DNA of 64,000 nt from Typhlomys cinereus. Lineage: Eukaryota > Chordata > Mammalia > Rodentia > Platacanthomyidae. Both the position numbers and the translations under genes were made by a program. Below the pieces are notes generated by a model, which saw nothing but the letters and a program-made list of their open reading frames with translations, did no database searches and was not told where the DNA came from. How positions within the stretch are numbered: the first letter of the stretch is position 1; each line of letters starts with the position of its first letter. Below are positions 21,701 through 32,400 of the stretch, piece after piece. The stretch spans positions 62,001-126,000 of the forward strand of contig JALPQD010000207.1 in the NCBI GenBank assembly GCA_023101885.1, read 5' to 3'.

Positions 21701-24615
21701 TACTTATCTCCACCAATGGCAGCTTCATCCGCCTCATCGATGCATTCAAGGGAGTGGTGATGCACACATTTGGGGTAAGCTGACATGACAGACTTTAACT
21801 TGGCTGTGCCCATGTTTATATCTCCTGAGCTAGGAATTGTGTTAGTTGGATGGTGGAGTTAACAGTTAATCAATAATTTAAGGTGAAGACTTGGGCTCAT
21901 ATTTTCTTCCTGCACTTGAAGATTACTTCCCTTGTATTCTGAGACACTTACTCGGTGACCCAAGTTCTAACAATGAACAGTTTTTTTCCAACTACTCACC
22001 AATAGTTGGGGTTTGGGAATGTTTTGTGTAGGGTGGTAGGCTTTGGTGAGTGAAAAGGGAGATTTTTATGGAAGAGAAAGAAGTTTGTAAGCTGAAGTGG
22101 TCTTTCTAGGGCAATTGTTTCTACTAATGGCCTGTAACAAGAAAAGAACAGCTCTGTTTTGTTTTAGGGTTATGCTAACAGCAAAGCCGTCACTCTGGAA
22201 GCTTCGTTTACACCAGACTCTCAGTTTATTATGATTGGTAAGCTTCTTTCATTTTCTTTGGGATGATTCATTTAAGTTTAATTAAGCAAAGTAATTGAAG
22301 TATTATGTGTTGAATAGTTTTAATAGGTGTTTTCAGATTTATATGTGGCACATTGTAAATTTAAGGATTTTCTTTATGGGTTTGGTGTTTTGGGTTTGGT
22401 TGTTTTGTTTTCTTAAGACAGGGTCTCATAGCCTGATACTATGAGAACTTGCTGTGTAATACAGGATGTCCTTGAATTTCTAATTCTCCTACTTGCATCT
22501 CCCAAGTCCTGGGATTACAAGCACGTGTCACCACACATAGCCTGGGTTCTTTATTAGAACGGGTATTGTGTCAGTCTTGTCTTCATAAGCTTTAAAGTTG
22601 AACTCTAAAAGCATTCCTTTGTTGTATTACTAGTTCTTAGCGTAACCCTGCATTCAGTTGTCTCAGTGGCCAGGGATTGGTAAGCTAATGATGTTCAGCA
22701 CCTTTTGTGGGTGACAAATGTGAAGTTGGAAGGGAAATGACTTAGCCAGGCTTTGGGAGGCAGAAACAGTAGATCTGAAGTGTAAGGACATCTTATGCTA
22801 CATATAGAATAAGGGGTTAGAACAATGCATAATCAGGTCAAAATCATTTCCAGTGTTCTTCCTGTACAGTCGCCCCTCAGTGTCTTCTGACACCTACACT
22901 CTCTCCAGACCTGAGCCCATCTCCTCACTTGTCTTTGTATTATGTTTTCTTCATCTTAGGTTCAGAGGATGGCAAGATTCATGTCTGGAATGGAGAGAGT
23001 GGTATAAAAGTAGCTGTGTTGGATGGTAAACACACAGGTCCCATTACCTGTTTGCAGTTCAATCCCAAATTCATGACCTTCGCCAGCGCATGTTCCAACA
23101 TGGTATGTGACTAGTGTGAGGTGTCTCCATGTAGGGACCCCCTTTATTAGGGGTGGTTAGTGCGTCAGTAAAAGCAAGCTGTGTGTTTTGCATAGATGCA
23201 AGCACCCCAAGTTCATGTTTCTCGGTCAGTGCTTCCCCGTTGCCTCATGTGGTCTCTGGTCAGGTTGGTCTTTCACTTCTGTTTCTCTCCCCCATGAGAT
23301 GGGGTCACTGCTGGGCTTTTGAGAGGTTGCAAGGCAGGCTTTGCTTTTGGTCCTATTATTTAAGACACACAGTACTTGGGCTGTATTTGACATTTTTGCT
23401 CCTGAAAATACATAGAACCAGCCTTTTCTGGCCACATCCTTTCATGCTTTATTTGATATTGTTTTGGTTTGTTTGGTTTGTTCGAGACAGAATCTTTGTA
23501 GCCCAGTTTGGCCTCCTAACATCAGTCCTCCTACCTTAGCCTTCTGAGTGCCTGATGGCCTTTCCATTTTCCAGGGCTCTGTCTGTCACTGAATTCCTCA
23601 GAATTCTTAGTCATAATTCACTAGTTAACATTAAGTAGAGAACAAGCTAAGTTTGGTGGTATGAGCCTTAATCCTTTTTTTTCCCCTAGTTTTACAAGTA
23701 TATATATTCCTCCATCTCCCCTTCTTTCCATCCTCCTCCTTTTCGTTCATCAATCCATCCCACTCCCTCCCACCTTCCTGCCTGTCAATAAGCCTTAATC
23801 TTAACACTTGGGAGGTGCAGGCAGGAAGATCAGGATTTCCAGGCCAACTTGGGCGATATGAAACAAACAGAAAAAGAAATAACTGGACCTCAGAGACTCA
23901 AAGAATCTTGGCCCCCTTTTCTTCTTGGCATCTCCTAAACCTTCCTGGGTATTTGGAATGAGGCATTTCATTTCTTTCCTAACACAGAGCACATTGCCTA
24001 CTCACCTTTTTGTAATGTTGGGATAAACTGAGGACCTTCACTACTGAACTACACTTCCAGCCCCTTCCCTTTTTTAGAAACCAAGAAGATAATGTCAATA
24101 AATACAGCCATAGCTAGGAAAGCTCAGTTTGCAAAGCACTTGCTTGGGAGTTGTGAGGCCCTGGCTGAGACCTGAGATAAAAGTAAGTAAGAACATAGTT
24201 TTAACTGAATGTGATGGTATAGCCATGGCAAAAAAGCCAAAAAAGAAAAAAAGCAAAATTCTAGCATCCAATCCTTCCTGTTGTTTTAACCCAGGAAGGA
24301 AAGGATGTGGCTGAGGTCATCTGGGGGATACCTGTGAAGTCAGTGCTCACTCAGTACTCAGTACTCCTTTTTCCTTAAAACGTGGGAACAAGGGTAGATA
24401 AGGGTTGGAGGAAAACGGAACCGGCTTACTTCCGGGATGCTTCTGTCTCTTTAATGAGAGAAGAACTACCAGCCATAACTCCCCCACCATTGCAGTTGGG
24501 CACTTTGGTGATATTTGGAGTGAAGGAAGATCCATGGTGAGGAGACGCTCGGCCTTTTTTAATTTTGATGTACTTCTCCTTCCAGGCCTTCTGGTTACCC
24601 ACCATTGATGACTGA
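5955..24615 (+). CDS. WDR82: WD repeat-containing protein 82 (nine coding exons)
   Basis: Coding exons: 5955-6115, 11288-11385, 15280-15346, 20543-20642, 21146-21262, 21619-21774, 22168-22237, 22960-23102 and 24586-24615. All introns are GT-AG and phases join without a break, giving 942 nt and 313 residues, the family's usual length. The protein starts [15 protein letters not shown] and ends [10 protein letters not shown]40 repeats give a beta-propeller; [14 protein letters not shown] (exon 4) and [14 protein letters not shown] (exon 8) are clear blades. Known role: WDR82 (yeast Swd2) is a nuclear subunit of SETD1A/B-COMPASS, which places H3K4me3 at promoters by binding Ser5-phosphorylated RNA polymerase II. 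It also belongs to the PNUTS-TOX4-PP1 complex and works with ZC3H4 in termination. The start is the first ATG in a Kozak context (gccgccATGA) inside a CpG island. Intron 1 is 5.2 kb and intron 2 carries let-7g. No lesion is seen; identification is essentially certain. Confidence 0.98.
6120..6310 (+). repeat. G-rich minisatellite at the start of WDR82 intron 1
   Basis: About five copies of a 30-42 bp unit centred on GGGGGGCGCAGGCCGGGCCG follow the exon 1 splice donor directly. Runs of G6 alternate with shorter G runs, so the non-template strand can form G-quadruplexes. Confidence 0.9.
7965..8215 (-). mobile_element. Antisense B1 then B3-like SINE, WDR82 intron 1
   Basis: aagacaggggctctgttagc to aatacccatc is inverted B1. 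Directly after, gatggatgtgtgtgcttctg to gagccatctcgccaag is inverted B3-like sequence. Confidence 0.6.
8445..8560 (-). mobile_element. Antisense B1 with CTCCTC expansion
   Basis: gttgaccttcaactcctt and agtgctggtattatagctg are B1 landmarks. A run of tcctcctcctcctcgtcgtc sits between them. Confidence 0.55.
8725..8963 (+). mobile_element. B2-like SINE in WDR82 intron 1, older subfamily
   Basis: A tRNA-like head (ggctggagaggtggctcagg) is followed by a body with gggcagagcctgggaaat and a CA tail. A perfect 15-bp duplication aaagtaggaatgaaa flanks it (8710-8724 and 8964-8978). Confidence 0.85.
9500..9610 (-). mobile_element. Antisense B1, WDR82 intron 1
   Basis: gatacaaggtctcattttgg and cactatgtaacccagattgg, then a truncated end at tcctgcctcaagtc. 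Confidence 0.55.
9745..10135 (-). mobile_element. Two antisense B3-like SINEs
   Basis: The first ends at cactaagccgtattaccagc near 9895. The second ends at cactgagctatcaccagccc near 10133. Both carry the tgaactcagatt or catactcgggtc B-box-side motif. Confidence 0.55.
10408..10669 (+). mobile_element. B2-like SINE in WDR82 intron 1, young subfamily
   Basis: The head reads gactggagaggtggctcagg, the body contains ggtagggcggagcctgtgaa, and the tail reads acaattgaataataataa plus poly(A). A perfect 13-bp duplication aaagaactttgag flanks it (10395-10407 and 10670-10682). Confidence 0.88.
10745..10865 (+). mobile_element. Sense B1, WDR82 intron 1
   Basis: accagatgtggtgacacact, ttgtagtcccaacaatcagg and agaccctgcctcaaaaag define it; a long poly(T) follows. 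Confidence 0.6.
11758..12065 (+). repeat. Two partial sense B1 copies, WDR82 intron 2
   Basis: ggtgtgagctaggtgtggca with tgtataatctcagcatttgg marks the first (to about 11860). tagcatcccagcactcaggc with gttcaaggcctacctgtac marks the second (about 11995-12065). Confidence 0.5.
12590..12930 (-). repeat. Degenerate antisense SINE with TGTA microsatellite
   Basis: A tgtatgtatg tract (about 12610-12645) is followed by a decayed antisense tRNA-SINE ending gtttaaccactaagcccc. Too diverged to assign a subfamily. Confidence 0.45.
13542..13625 (+). ncRNA. MIRLET7G: let-7g microRNA precursor hairpin
   Basis: This is an 84-nt stem-loop in WDR82 intron 2 on the sense strand. The 5p mature strand lies at 13546-13567 and begins with the let-7 seed TGAGGTAG. 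The 3p strand lies at 13603-13623 and begins CTGTACAG, complementary to the 5p arm. As far as I can recall it, the precursor equals the human one. let-7g is known to sit in a WDR82 intron in mammals. It represses targets such as LIN28, HMGA2 and RAS, and its processing is blocked by LIN28. The location implies processing from the WDR82 primary transcript; an independent promoter is not excluded. Confidence 0.98.
14085..14555 (-). repeat. Two antisense B1 copies, WDR82 intron 2
   Basis: The first (14085-14200) has ggcagagtcttatgtatacc and ccaccatgcccagct. The second (14405-14555) has gttcaggctggtcgctaac and attataggcatgtgccacc. Confidence 0.6.
14985..15050 (-). mobile_element. Antisense ID-type SINE
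   Basis: attgaacccagggcttcac, ttaggcaagcactgtaccac and gaactgtacctcggctccc are the inverted ID sequence, the BC1-related tRNA-Ala family. Confidence 0.6.
15585..15725 (+). repeat. Two partial sense ID-type SINEs, WDR82 intron 3
   Basis: gtactcagtggcggagtgca with ctgagttgaattcttagcac, then a second start gatataaatcagtggtagag running into a GT repeat. Confidence 0.55.
15743..15790 (+). repeat. (GT)n microsatellite, about 24 units
   Basis: An uninterrupted GT run lies in WDR82 intron 3, 400 bp after exon 3. It is long enough to be length-polymorphic and to adopt Z-DNA. Confidence 0.95.
16250..16518 (-). mobile_element. B2-like SINE, antisense, WDR82 intron 3
   Basis: On the plus strand the tail comes first (ctgtgtgcttgtgtg), then the body (tgggatttcccaggctctgcc), and the head ends at gagccatctgtccagccc. 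It belongs to the older subfamily. Confidence 0.8.
16918..17190 (+). mobile_element. B4-type composite SINE, WDR82 intron 4 side of the locus
   Basis: An ID-like head (gggaaatagctcagttaagc) is fused to a B1-like centre (ggcgcagtaggacatgtctg) and a tail with accctaagttgtcatctgag. This head-to-B1 fusion defines B4. It actually lies in intron 3, between 15346 and 20543. Confidence 0.6.
17215..17350 (+). mobile_element. Sense B1, WDR82 intron 3
   Basis: gggtataatgcctcacact, tatttgggaggctgaggtag and gtgaaaccctatctcaaat. A short (TTGA)n run follows at about 17367-17385. Confidence 0.65.
18256..18530 (+). mobile_element. B2-like SINE, WDR82 intron 3
   Basis: The full layout is visible: agggctggagagattgttca head, B-box-like gagttcagatccc, body with acagtgccctctgat, mixed GT/CA tract, then aataaatttt. 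Confidence 0.8.
19550..19965 (-). repeat. Antisense SINE remnants ending in a B3-like copy
   Basis: 19790-19965 has aggtcagagggcaactttg, ttccaccatgtgggctctt and ctactcactaagccag, an inverted B3 pattern. The preceding part is decayed antisense SINE. Confidence 0.55.
20270..20335 (-). mobile_element. Antisense ID-type SINE just before WDR82 exon 4
   Basis: ccccagggccttgcacatg, taagcactctaccactgaac and tgtagttttagcccta are inverted ID sequence, 210 bp before the exon. Confidence 0.6.
21333..21465 (+). mobile_element. Sense B3-like SINE, WDR82 intron 5
   Basis: ggctggtaaggtggcttagt, aaggtgcttgccacctag and gttgtcctctgacctccgcg give the B3 order. A short CGCA-type tail ends it. Confidence 0.6.
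22395..22545 (-). mobile_element. Antisense B1, WDR82 intron 7
   Basis: aagacagggtctcatagcct and ctgggattacaagcacgtgt, with caccacacatagcctgg at the far end. Confidence 0.65.
23470..23870. repeat. B1 fragments around a CT-rich stretch, WDR82 intron 8
   Basis: Inverted B1 at 23480-23560 (cgagacagaatctttgtagc); pyrimidine-rich DNA at 23700-23785; sense B1 at 23790-23870 (aatcttaacacttgggaggt). Confidence 0.5.
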
Positions 24616-27600
24616 TCGTGGCACTGCTGAGTTGTTTCTGTACAGTGAGGGCGGCCAGCAGGAAAGACTCAGAGGGGACTGAGATGTGAGTGGGATTGGA
24701 TTGTGTCACCGGGCTGCAGAACATCCTTTCACATGGCCTTCCCGAGTTTGTGCTGTACGTCTGCTCAAAAGAAAAAAATGACTGTTGGTGCTGCGGATTC
24801 AGTTGGGACTCGGCCTTTCCAGCTGTCACCGCACCATGCTCTTCTAGAGGGTGACCAGACTCGTGATTAGATTACAGTGGGGCTTTCACGTCCCTTCAGT
24901 TTTGAATGTATTTGCTGCTGACGAGCCGATGAAGTCATCAATTCTGCACATCTTTCTCCCACCTCCAGAAATGCTTGGGAAGCCACAATCTGGTTTTGAG
25001 AAGATAGGGCATCTCAGTGCCCCTTGCCCTCACGCTGCATGTCTTGTTACTGGGTCTCCCTATGTAATTGTGGCATTTTTCCACAACCATCATGTTTCTT
25101 AGGTGCCAAACATTTACAGAAATAAGTCTTCATATACCTTGGGGTTAAAGAAAGGGCAGGTACAGAAGGACATTGCTTGTCAGGAATCTGCGCAGTTAGT
25201 CCTGTGAGAGTGGGTGGTTTGGGCAGACCTTAGGCTCTGGTGTTGGCTGGTAAAGGCCCAGGAGCCTGAAAGGGAGGGAAGTGTGGGTAACAGGTAAGTC
25301 TGAGAGCTGAAAAGTTTAGCAGCCTGGTGCAATCCCCCATCATCAAGACAAACCCACAGTCTTTGTGGGGGGCCTACTGAGCTTAGCTTGTACAAAAGCA
25401 AGGTAGGAGTATATTTTTGTACCTGAGTCACATCACGTTTTCTGTGGGCCAGTATTGTGGGAATGATCTGAGTTGTTTACACTGATGCCTTCCTTTCCTG
25501 CCCACCACAAATTGTGTACATAGTCGGCGGATGATACCCCTTTTTTCCCCAGCTCCCACTTGGGAGCTGGTTCTAGGCCTGTGTTATATGTTATATTTAG
25601 CTTTTTTATATATGACCCTTGATTTATTTGTATTTGAGCACAATGTGTGCGTGTCCACTTAAATATATTTGTGCAGACATACGCATATGTATGTGCGCAT
25701 ATATGCATATCTATCTTGTCTAGTTTCTCAAGAATTCGGCTGAAAAAGAGGGAATCTCACAACCAGGAGAAAGATTGTCTTTATCATAGTGTTTGCCACA
25801 AGTGTTAGTTTTCCCTGCTAACGTTTTTCCCTCTAGGAGACTAAGTGAAGCAGAGCTTCCTAGTGTTTGCTGTTTCTATGGCAGCTGAGTGAGAGTCTGG
25901 GGATGACCACCCTATGCTCCTCAAGCCACACTTTGGGGCCCTCTCTACAGTGTTAGTCTCTTTTTTTTGCCTGATTATGTTCTGTCTGCACCTGTATATG
26001 TGTGACGGTCACTTTTGCATGGCTTCTGTGCCTGGCTTATGGCATTTGGGAACAGGGTGCTGGAACCACAGTGTTTTCAGTTTGTCAGAGGCTTCTTTGC
26101 CAATTATAGGTCATGCTCATTTACCTGGTATGTCTGCTTTCTGGCTCTTTTTCATGTTTTCTCTTGAAAGAGGAAGGGACTGTAGCTAGACTCAAGTCAA
26201 GAAAAGCTACAGCTAGCCCGTGGCCTTTTTCTTCCCCTGCATGACCTTCTTGAGAGCAGAGCAAGTGGCGTATTATTTCACTAAGTTCTGATCAAATGTT
26301 CATGTAAGCAGTACTGCCTTCAGATCCAGAAACCAGGGACCAACAAGATTATGACTTACCAAGAGTATCCAGCTGCCAGGAGGTAGATCAGCAATAGATG
26401 GGCTAAGAACGAACCAATCACTAGCACTTTCTTGTTTTTCTTTTTTCTGTTACTCAAGCTGGAAGGGCACAATTAGGTGGGTACCCTCACTAGTGCAAGT
26501 AGTGCCATGCCACTCACCCTCCTTCCAGAGAAGACAGACTTGAAGACCCACGTAATCTGAACTGTTACTGTCCACTTTCCGGATCTAAAGTTCATGTTAG
26601 GAGTGACTGTTCAGAGAGCGTGGCTGGAACTGTAATTCACAAAATCAGTGATCAGTGAGTGGCTTGGCCAGCCAGCAGTAGGGAAAATGTTTGTATGTGA
26701 GTTCCTGTGTGCCCAAAGCTGGGGTGCCATACTCTTGGAAAACAAACTGCCTCACAGCTCTGTGGGTCAAGGGAAAGGATGAGCTAGAAATGACGTAAGT
26801 GGCTGGAAGGTAAGAAAAACAGTGGGTACTACCAATACAAATCAGCGCGGAAGGGCTACGTGCTACCCTCTGAAGAACTGGCGAAAGCCACTGCTTTATA
26901 TGTGGCAGATGACTGCACTGCTCAGCCACCAGCCTGTGGGATATTTTTAAGAAATTATTCTCCATTGCAATTGACAATTACTGCTTAATACAGAAAATTT
27001 GAAACCAGTTTGCCACCTAGTGGTATCACTGTTAATCTTTTGATGTTAAATGTTCTCTAGATATTTCTGTGCATAAACTTTTGGTGTATCTACGTAGTTG
27101 TTATCATACTGTACATAAAATTTTATGTCCCCTTTTGTACTTAACATATAAACATCTTTTCCATGTTAACAGTCTTAAACGGGATTTTATGGCTTACAGC
27201 CTTTTCCACCGACTTTCTGTAATTGTTTGCCTGGATCCCAAAGGGAGGAAGGGATGGGTTCTGGATCACATGGAGTTGTCTGTGGTACTGTGTGAATTGT
27301 GGGGCTCTTGCTAAGGCTTGTGGACAACAAACAGGAGCCACCAGACTTATCTCTCTAGTTCTATAAATACCCAGAGGGCCGAGTAACAAGTGACTGGAGA
27401 TGATAAGCCTGACTCAGCCTCGACTTCCACAGATCTTATCTCAGTCAGCCTTACATCCCTCTCTGTTTACACTAAACCCCCGATTATGTGGGCAACTTTA
27501 GAATAACTTTTATCCCACCTACTAAGCTCTGGGCTTGTGGAGGCAAGGATAGTGGTTTGAAACGCAGGAGGCTTAACCGCTTTCCTGTTAAAATGTTGCT

Positions 27601-28105
27601 TAGGGGTGAGCTGAATCTTGGAGTTTCTTCAAGTTCAGCATCCTCAGCTGCAGGACTTTGGGTTCTGATAAATGATAGCAACATCTTGGCTTGGGGTTGG
27701 CTGGTCATGCGGAAGCACTAGTGCCAATCACTCCAACCTGCTTGCAGTTTAGAGTTTTGCTGAACTCTGGGGTTGCAGTGTGAGGTGAGTGAAGTAGGCT
27801 GTAGGGGTGAGCTGGCTCAGCAGTTGATGTGGGCAAGAAGCAGGCACAGGATGCTGCCCACGTTTTGCTAAAGAAAGAGGAAGTCAAATTCTTAACAGCC
27901 TGGTAGGGTGGCATTCTAATGTTGACCAGCTGCCTGACAAGAGGCAGCCCAGATCAGGGGTCAACTAGGGACAGGTTTGCTCCTGGATGCCCAGGACTGC
28001 AGAACATAGTTATGTGGAAAATGGGAAATACTGATGTAGTTTTTACTTTTTCCTAGACAATGTATATGAAATGAAATCTGAAATTAATAAATGGGCAGAA
28101 ATGGA
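24616..28105 (+). other. WDR82: WDR82 3' untranslated region (inferred extent)
   Basis: About 3.5 kb after the WDR82 stop has no coding potential and is unusually poor in SINEs compared with the introns, as expected of a conserved long UTR. An AATAAA follows at 28086-28091 in an A/T-rich setting. The extent is inferred from that signal and from the long 3' UTR known for mammalian WDR82; earlier alternative poly(A) sites are possible. Confidence 0.6.
28086..28091 (+). terminator. Probable WDR82 polyadenylation signal AATAAA
   Basis: This canonical hexamer lies 3.47 kb after the stop codon and is followed by a mixed GA/T-rich stretch. It is the best candidate for the distal poly(A) site. Confidence 0.55.
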
Positions 28106-28473
28106 GATATGAGCAATTAAGATGAGTGAAATAGAAGTTTTATCAGCTTTACTGGATCTTTCTGGTTGCAGTCTCCAGCTGCACATTGCCTGGGAAATCC
28201 CATCAGTTGTGCATTAGGAGAGAATCAAAAGAGATAAAATTTAAGATATTTATGAGGATGAGAGCCTTAGGCAAGTTCTAGATGTTGGTGAGGTGAATAG
28301 CAAAGGTATTCATCCAACAACAGGACCTAGGGCCCTAACTTGTCTCTAACTGGGGCTAGCTTCATAGAAATTTGTATTCCAAAGTAAGTGATAAGGAGAC
28401 TACTGTTTGTACTTAACCAGTAATCTCAGGAGAGGCTCACAAGTTTGAAATCAATTTAGGCTAAAGATTAAGT

Positions 28474-28562
28474 TTGAGGACTGGAGAGATGTCTCAGGGG
28501 TTAGGACCCTCACAAGCAGAAGGACCTGAGTTTGGATCCCAGGTCCCATATAAAAATGCTAA
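28474..28562 (+). mobile_element. B2-like SINE head fragment
   Basis: gaggactggagagatgtctc and gagtttggatcccaggtccc mark the head; the element stops after about 90 bp, before the body. Confidence 0.65.
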
Positions 28563-28569
28563 GTTCCTG

Positions 28570-29465
28570 ACCAGCCTAGGCTACATAGACCCTGTCACCA
28601 AAACAAACAGCATGGTGAGGCCTGCCTGAAACCTCGGCACCCCAGATGCAAAGGCATCACAGATTTGAGACCTGCCTGACGTACTTAGTTCCAGGATAAC
28701 CGAGATTACTTAAGACCCTGTTGCAAAATGAGGGGCTGGGCAGAAGAAACCATCTTGACTAGATGCGAGTTTGCAAGATAGAACTAAAAGGAATTCACCG
28801 GAAGACGACAAGAAATGGCTAAAGGTGTCATTCCAAGCTGTACAAGCAACTTATGACTCACAAGGATGCTTCTGCACACAAATATTTAATAAGAGGTACT
28901 GGGAAGCAACAAAACACATTGGCATGAGATCAAGGCAGGTTTGGGGCCAGGGAGAAGCAAAGTGGTCAGGCTCCAGGATGCAGAGAGTACTCAACCCAGT
29001 CACATCTGGAAGATTCTGCTGCCCCTTTTTGCCTTTCAACTTGGTATATTTGGGGCCCATGACCTCAATAGCACAGACTGAACTGGTGTCGGGAGCTGGG
29101 AGCCATCTTCACAATGGTGGTTCCAGCAGATGGGAAGCTGCTACTTTCTAACAGGGCACTTGGGTGTGGACAGCGATTGGATCCAGTCATCCTTCCTTTT
29201 TACCCTTAAGGCTACAGCAATCTGTATGAGGAGCCAGCACAGGTCAGGTCGTCGTAAAGGGCGTCTGCCAAAGGGATGCATCGAAGCAGCCCACCTAGTG
29301 GGCTGGGCTCTCCACATCCTTGCTCCCTTTTGGAACACACGAGTTGTGAAGGGCAGGAGCATTGGGCTGTGGTTCAGGACGGGCACGGCCCGCTCTTGGC
29401 CACAGCAGAGGTATGTCTAGACTGTACCATCCCTGGAGAAGTCACGGAATGCTGTATCTGAATCC
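28570..29465. other. Spacer at the convergent WDR82-PPM1M ends
   Basis: No gene is evident. Sense B1-like pieces occur at 28565-28735. PPM1M's 3' UTR should occupy the right part: on the minus strand an ATTAAA (plus 28885-28890) is a possible poly(A) signal 576 bp after the expected stop. Other poly(A) sites are not excluded. Confidence 0.35.
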
Positions 29466-32400
29466 TCAGTGGCCACTGCCCGCTTGGCCCTGGCCATATA
29501 GAGGAATCACGAACACAGAGACAGTCGTCATAGGACACCTGTCCTTCCTCTGTGGTACCATCATCCTTCCCCTGTGTGTTGTGTATCAGCATCTTGGCCA
29601 ACTCCGAGAACCTGTGAAGACCACCCTGAAGATGTACCTGGAGGGCAGAGCAAAGAGGCAAGGCCAGCCCTCCAGAGCTCATTGCATAGAGCAAGACACT
29701 TGAGGGCGTACCCCCCAACATGTGTAACTGTAGGCCAAGCAAGCAACAAGCCTGGGAGGGCCACAACCTAGGTCATAGGAATCTGAACTTAACTATTTTA
29801 TTAAAGATCTACACTCCCTCTCTCCTGGAAGTTTGACACAACCCCGTCTGCCCGCCTGCCCTGAGTTAGGCTTATTGTGGGTGCTTCTCTCTGCTATAAC
29901 AACTTGCTATTGCTGGTACCAGCCCAGGCCCCCTGGAGCTACAGTACCTGTGTGGATCCTCTCGGTTCCCAAGCAGGAAGCTCCGGACCAGCCAGGCCAC
30001 CTGCTCATTGGACAGGACATCCCAGAGCCCATCACTTGCCATGACAACCACATCCTCCTCCTGCAGCACCAGCTGGTCCATATCCAGCACAGTCACCTGC
30101 AGGTTAAGCCAGTGATGCCTCACTTCTCCCTTCCCACTCCCACCAGCCTCAATCTCTGCTTTCCTGGGTAGAAGGAACCTGGAATGGGCTACACTGACTA
30201 CACTGACCCCTCACCTGTGGGATGGAGAGCAAGAAGGGCTTGAGCTGGATGTTCGTGTCCAGCACCCTGAGCTGATGGTCTCCCAGGCCTCGGGAGACAG
30301 CCAGCGTCCCCAGTAGCCGAGCCTGGCAAAGGAAGCATGGGGATACCGTGAACGGCTAGGCCCTGGCTCTGTTGCGCACCAAGCAGGAGAGGAACACCAA
30401 AGGGGACAGACCCTTGGGACACTAACCACCACCCCTCACGGATGAAGGGGCTCCCACTTCAAGGCAGCAACTGAAGCGCAGGGCAGACACTGACCTGCCT
30501 GCCCTGTCCGTGAATCAGTGGGTACTTGAGGTCCGATTTCTCCACGCGTTTGTAGCCCCTACCGGGGCAGATCCAGCGTCAGCTCAAAGCCAATACGCTG
30601 CAATGTCATCTCCCAACCTCAAGCCCAACTGTCACCCCTCGCAAGGCCCACTTTGCCCAGGAAGGACTGCCTCCGGCCATAGAGCTGGGCCTAGACCCCA
30701 GACCTTGTCCCACCATGTCCCAGCATCCCACCTGCTCACCAGCCAATCATATGGTGATCCCTGAACAAAACTTTCTGCCCCAGGTCATCCCCCTTCAGCC
30801 GCCGTGGGAACTCCAGCCGAGTGAACTCACCAGCCAGAAGCTCAGGGTAGACAGAGGCCTGGGGTGGGAGTGCCACATTCAAATTGAGCACATGGGGCCC
30901 CTGACCCAGGAGTTGAGGGTCCCCCTGCTAAGAAGCACTTACCAGCTGCTGGATTCGCTGCCGCTCTGTTTCTGGAGTGAACTCACAGCTCAGGGGCCGT
31001 ATCTCATCTCTCCGCACCAAGATGGCCCTAAGACAGGTTAGAGGAGGGAGGCTAAGTATAAGGCAGCAACCTCCAACCCCTTCTCCAACCACCAGGAGTC
31101 AGTTCTGCCCATACAGAGCTCTTGCTCAAACCCACAAACGCTAGGACCTGTAGGATAATGGTTCAGTTCTACAGTGGGACATCTGAGGTGCGTGTCCTCC
31201 CTAGCATCCCAATGTCCACTCTAACACTTGAGTTATGCCAGGTACAAACACACACGGCTCACCAGCCAACCCTCCCCATTTCTAACCCTCCGCTTGTCCC
31301 GCTGCCTCTGGTGCCCTCCTGCCCATGCTACCTGGCTCGCCCCGCCATCCAAGGGTTTACTCACCTGCTGTCCCCAGCATTAGCCACATAGAGCTTTCCC
31401 TGCAGGGACACAGCCACTAGGGCTGTGCAGCCACCCCCTTGGCCTGAGGCCTCCAGCTCTCTGCCAATCACCTCATCCTGAAACAAACCAAGGCCATCTT
31501 AGCTGCCAACATACCACTATCTCCCAATTCCCCACCCTCAAGCCGGCCTGCAGTCCCAACCCAAAATTCTGGCTATGGCTCCCAAGTTCCTTTGTCAGGA
31601 GTGTTAGACAAGGGAAGTGCTACTCAGAAGAGAGGAAGAGAAACAAGACCCTACCCTAAAGAATCAACAGGATGCACGGTGAGATAATGTAGATGAACGA
31701 TTAATACACGGTACGAGCTGGGTAAGTAGGGGCTCAGGCTAAAACATAACAGTAGTAACAAACAACTGCATCTCTTTCTGGTCTGAGGATTTGAGGTATA
31801 CAGGGATACCTTAGTCCCTGGGGACGAAATCTTCCCATTTCCCCCTAAAGGCCCCACTCACACATTCTTGGAAGGCACTCTCCAGGGCCCCGATCACCAA
31901 GTCTTCTGCCCGGATGCCCTTTTCCTCCACAAACTGGGGATCACTGGCACAGACGAAGCAGCCGCTGAGGTGCATGGGAGGCTGGGGGGTCACCAGGCCT
32001 TCTACCACTGCTTCCAGCTGCCGGCGCAGGCAGGAGTGTAGGGTGTTGGCAGCCAAGATGGCTGCTGCAGGACCACCATGCCCATCAAACAGTGCCCAGT
32101 AGTGACCCATGAGGAACTGCACATGAAGGGGCCAAGTCAGGCTTCGCCTAGCTTCTCCAGCAAGGCAAGCCCTATAAACTTGCACCTCCTGGGCCCCACC
32201 TGAAAGAGGGGTTCACGCACTCACCTCCCCTGGGCACACGGTCAGCCACTCTTGATCCTCTTCTCCAAACTCACCTCTCCGGATGCACAGCTTCCCGCAA
32301 GCAGCCTGGTCCTCGTTGAATTCAGATTTGTCTGCATTGATGATTCTGAGGCCCGGAACAGTCAAGTGACTCCTCAGGGACACCTTGATGTCCTTATGGG

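Noticed and set aside
29790..29800. Minus-strand AATAAA inside PPM1M intron 9
   Set aside because: It lies before the last coding exon; use would remove the conserved C-terminus. No further support for intronic polyadenylation.
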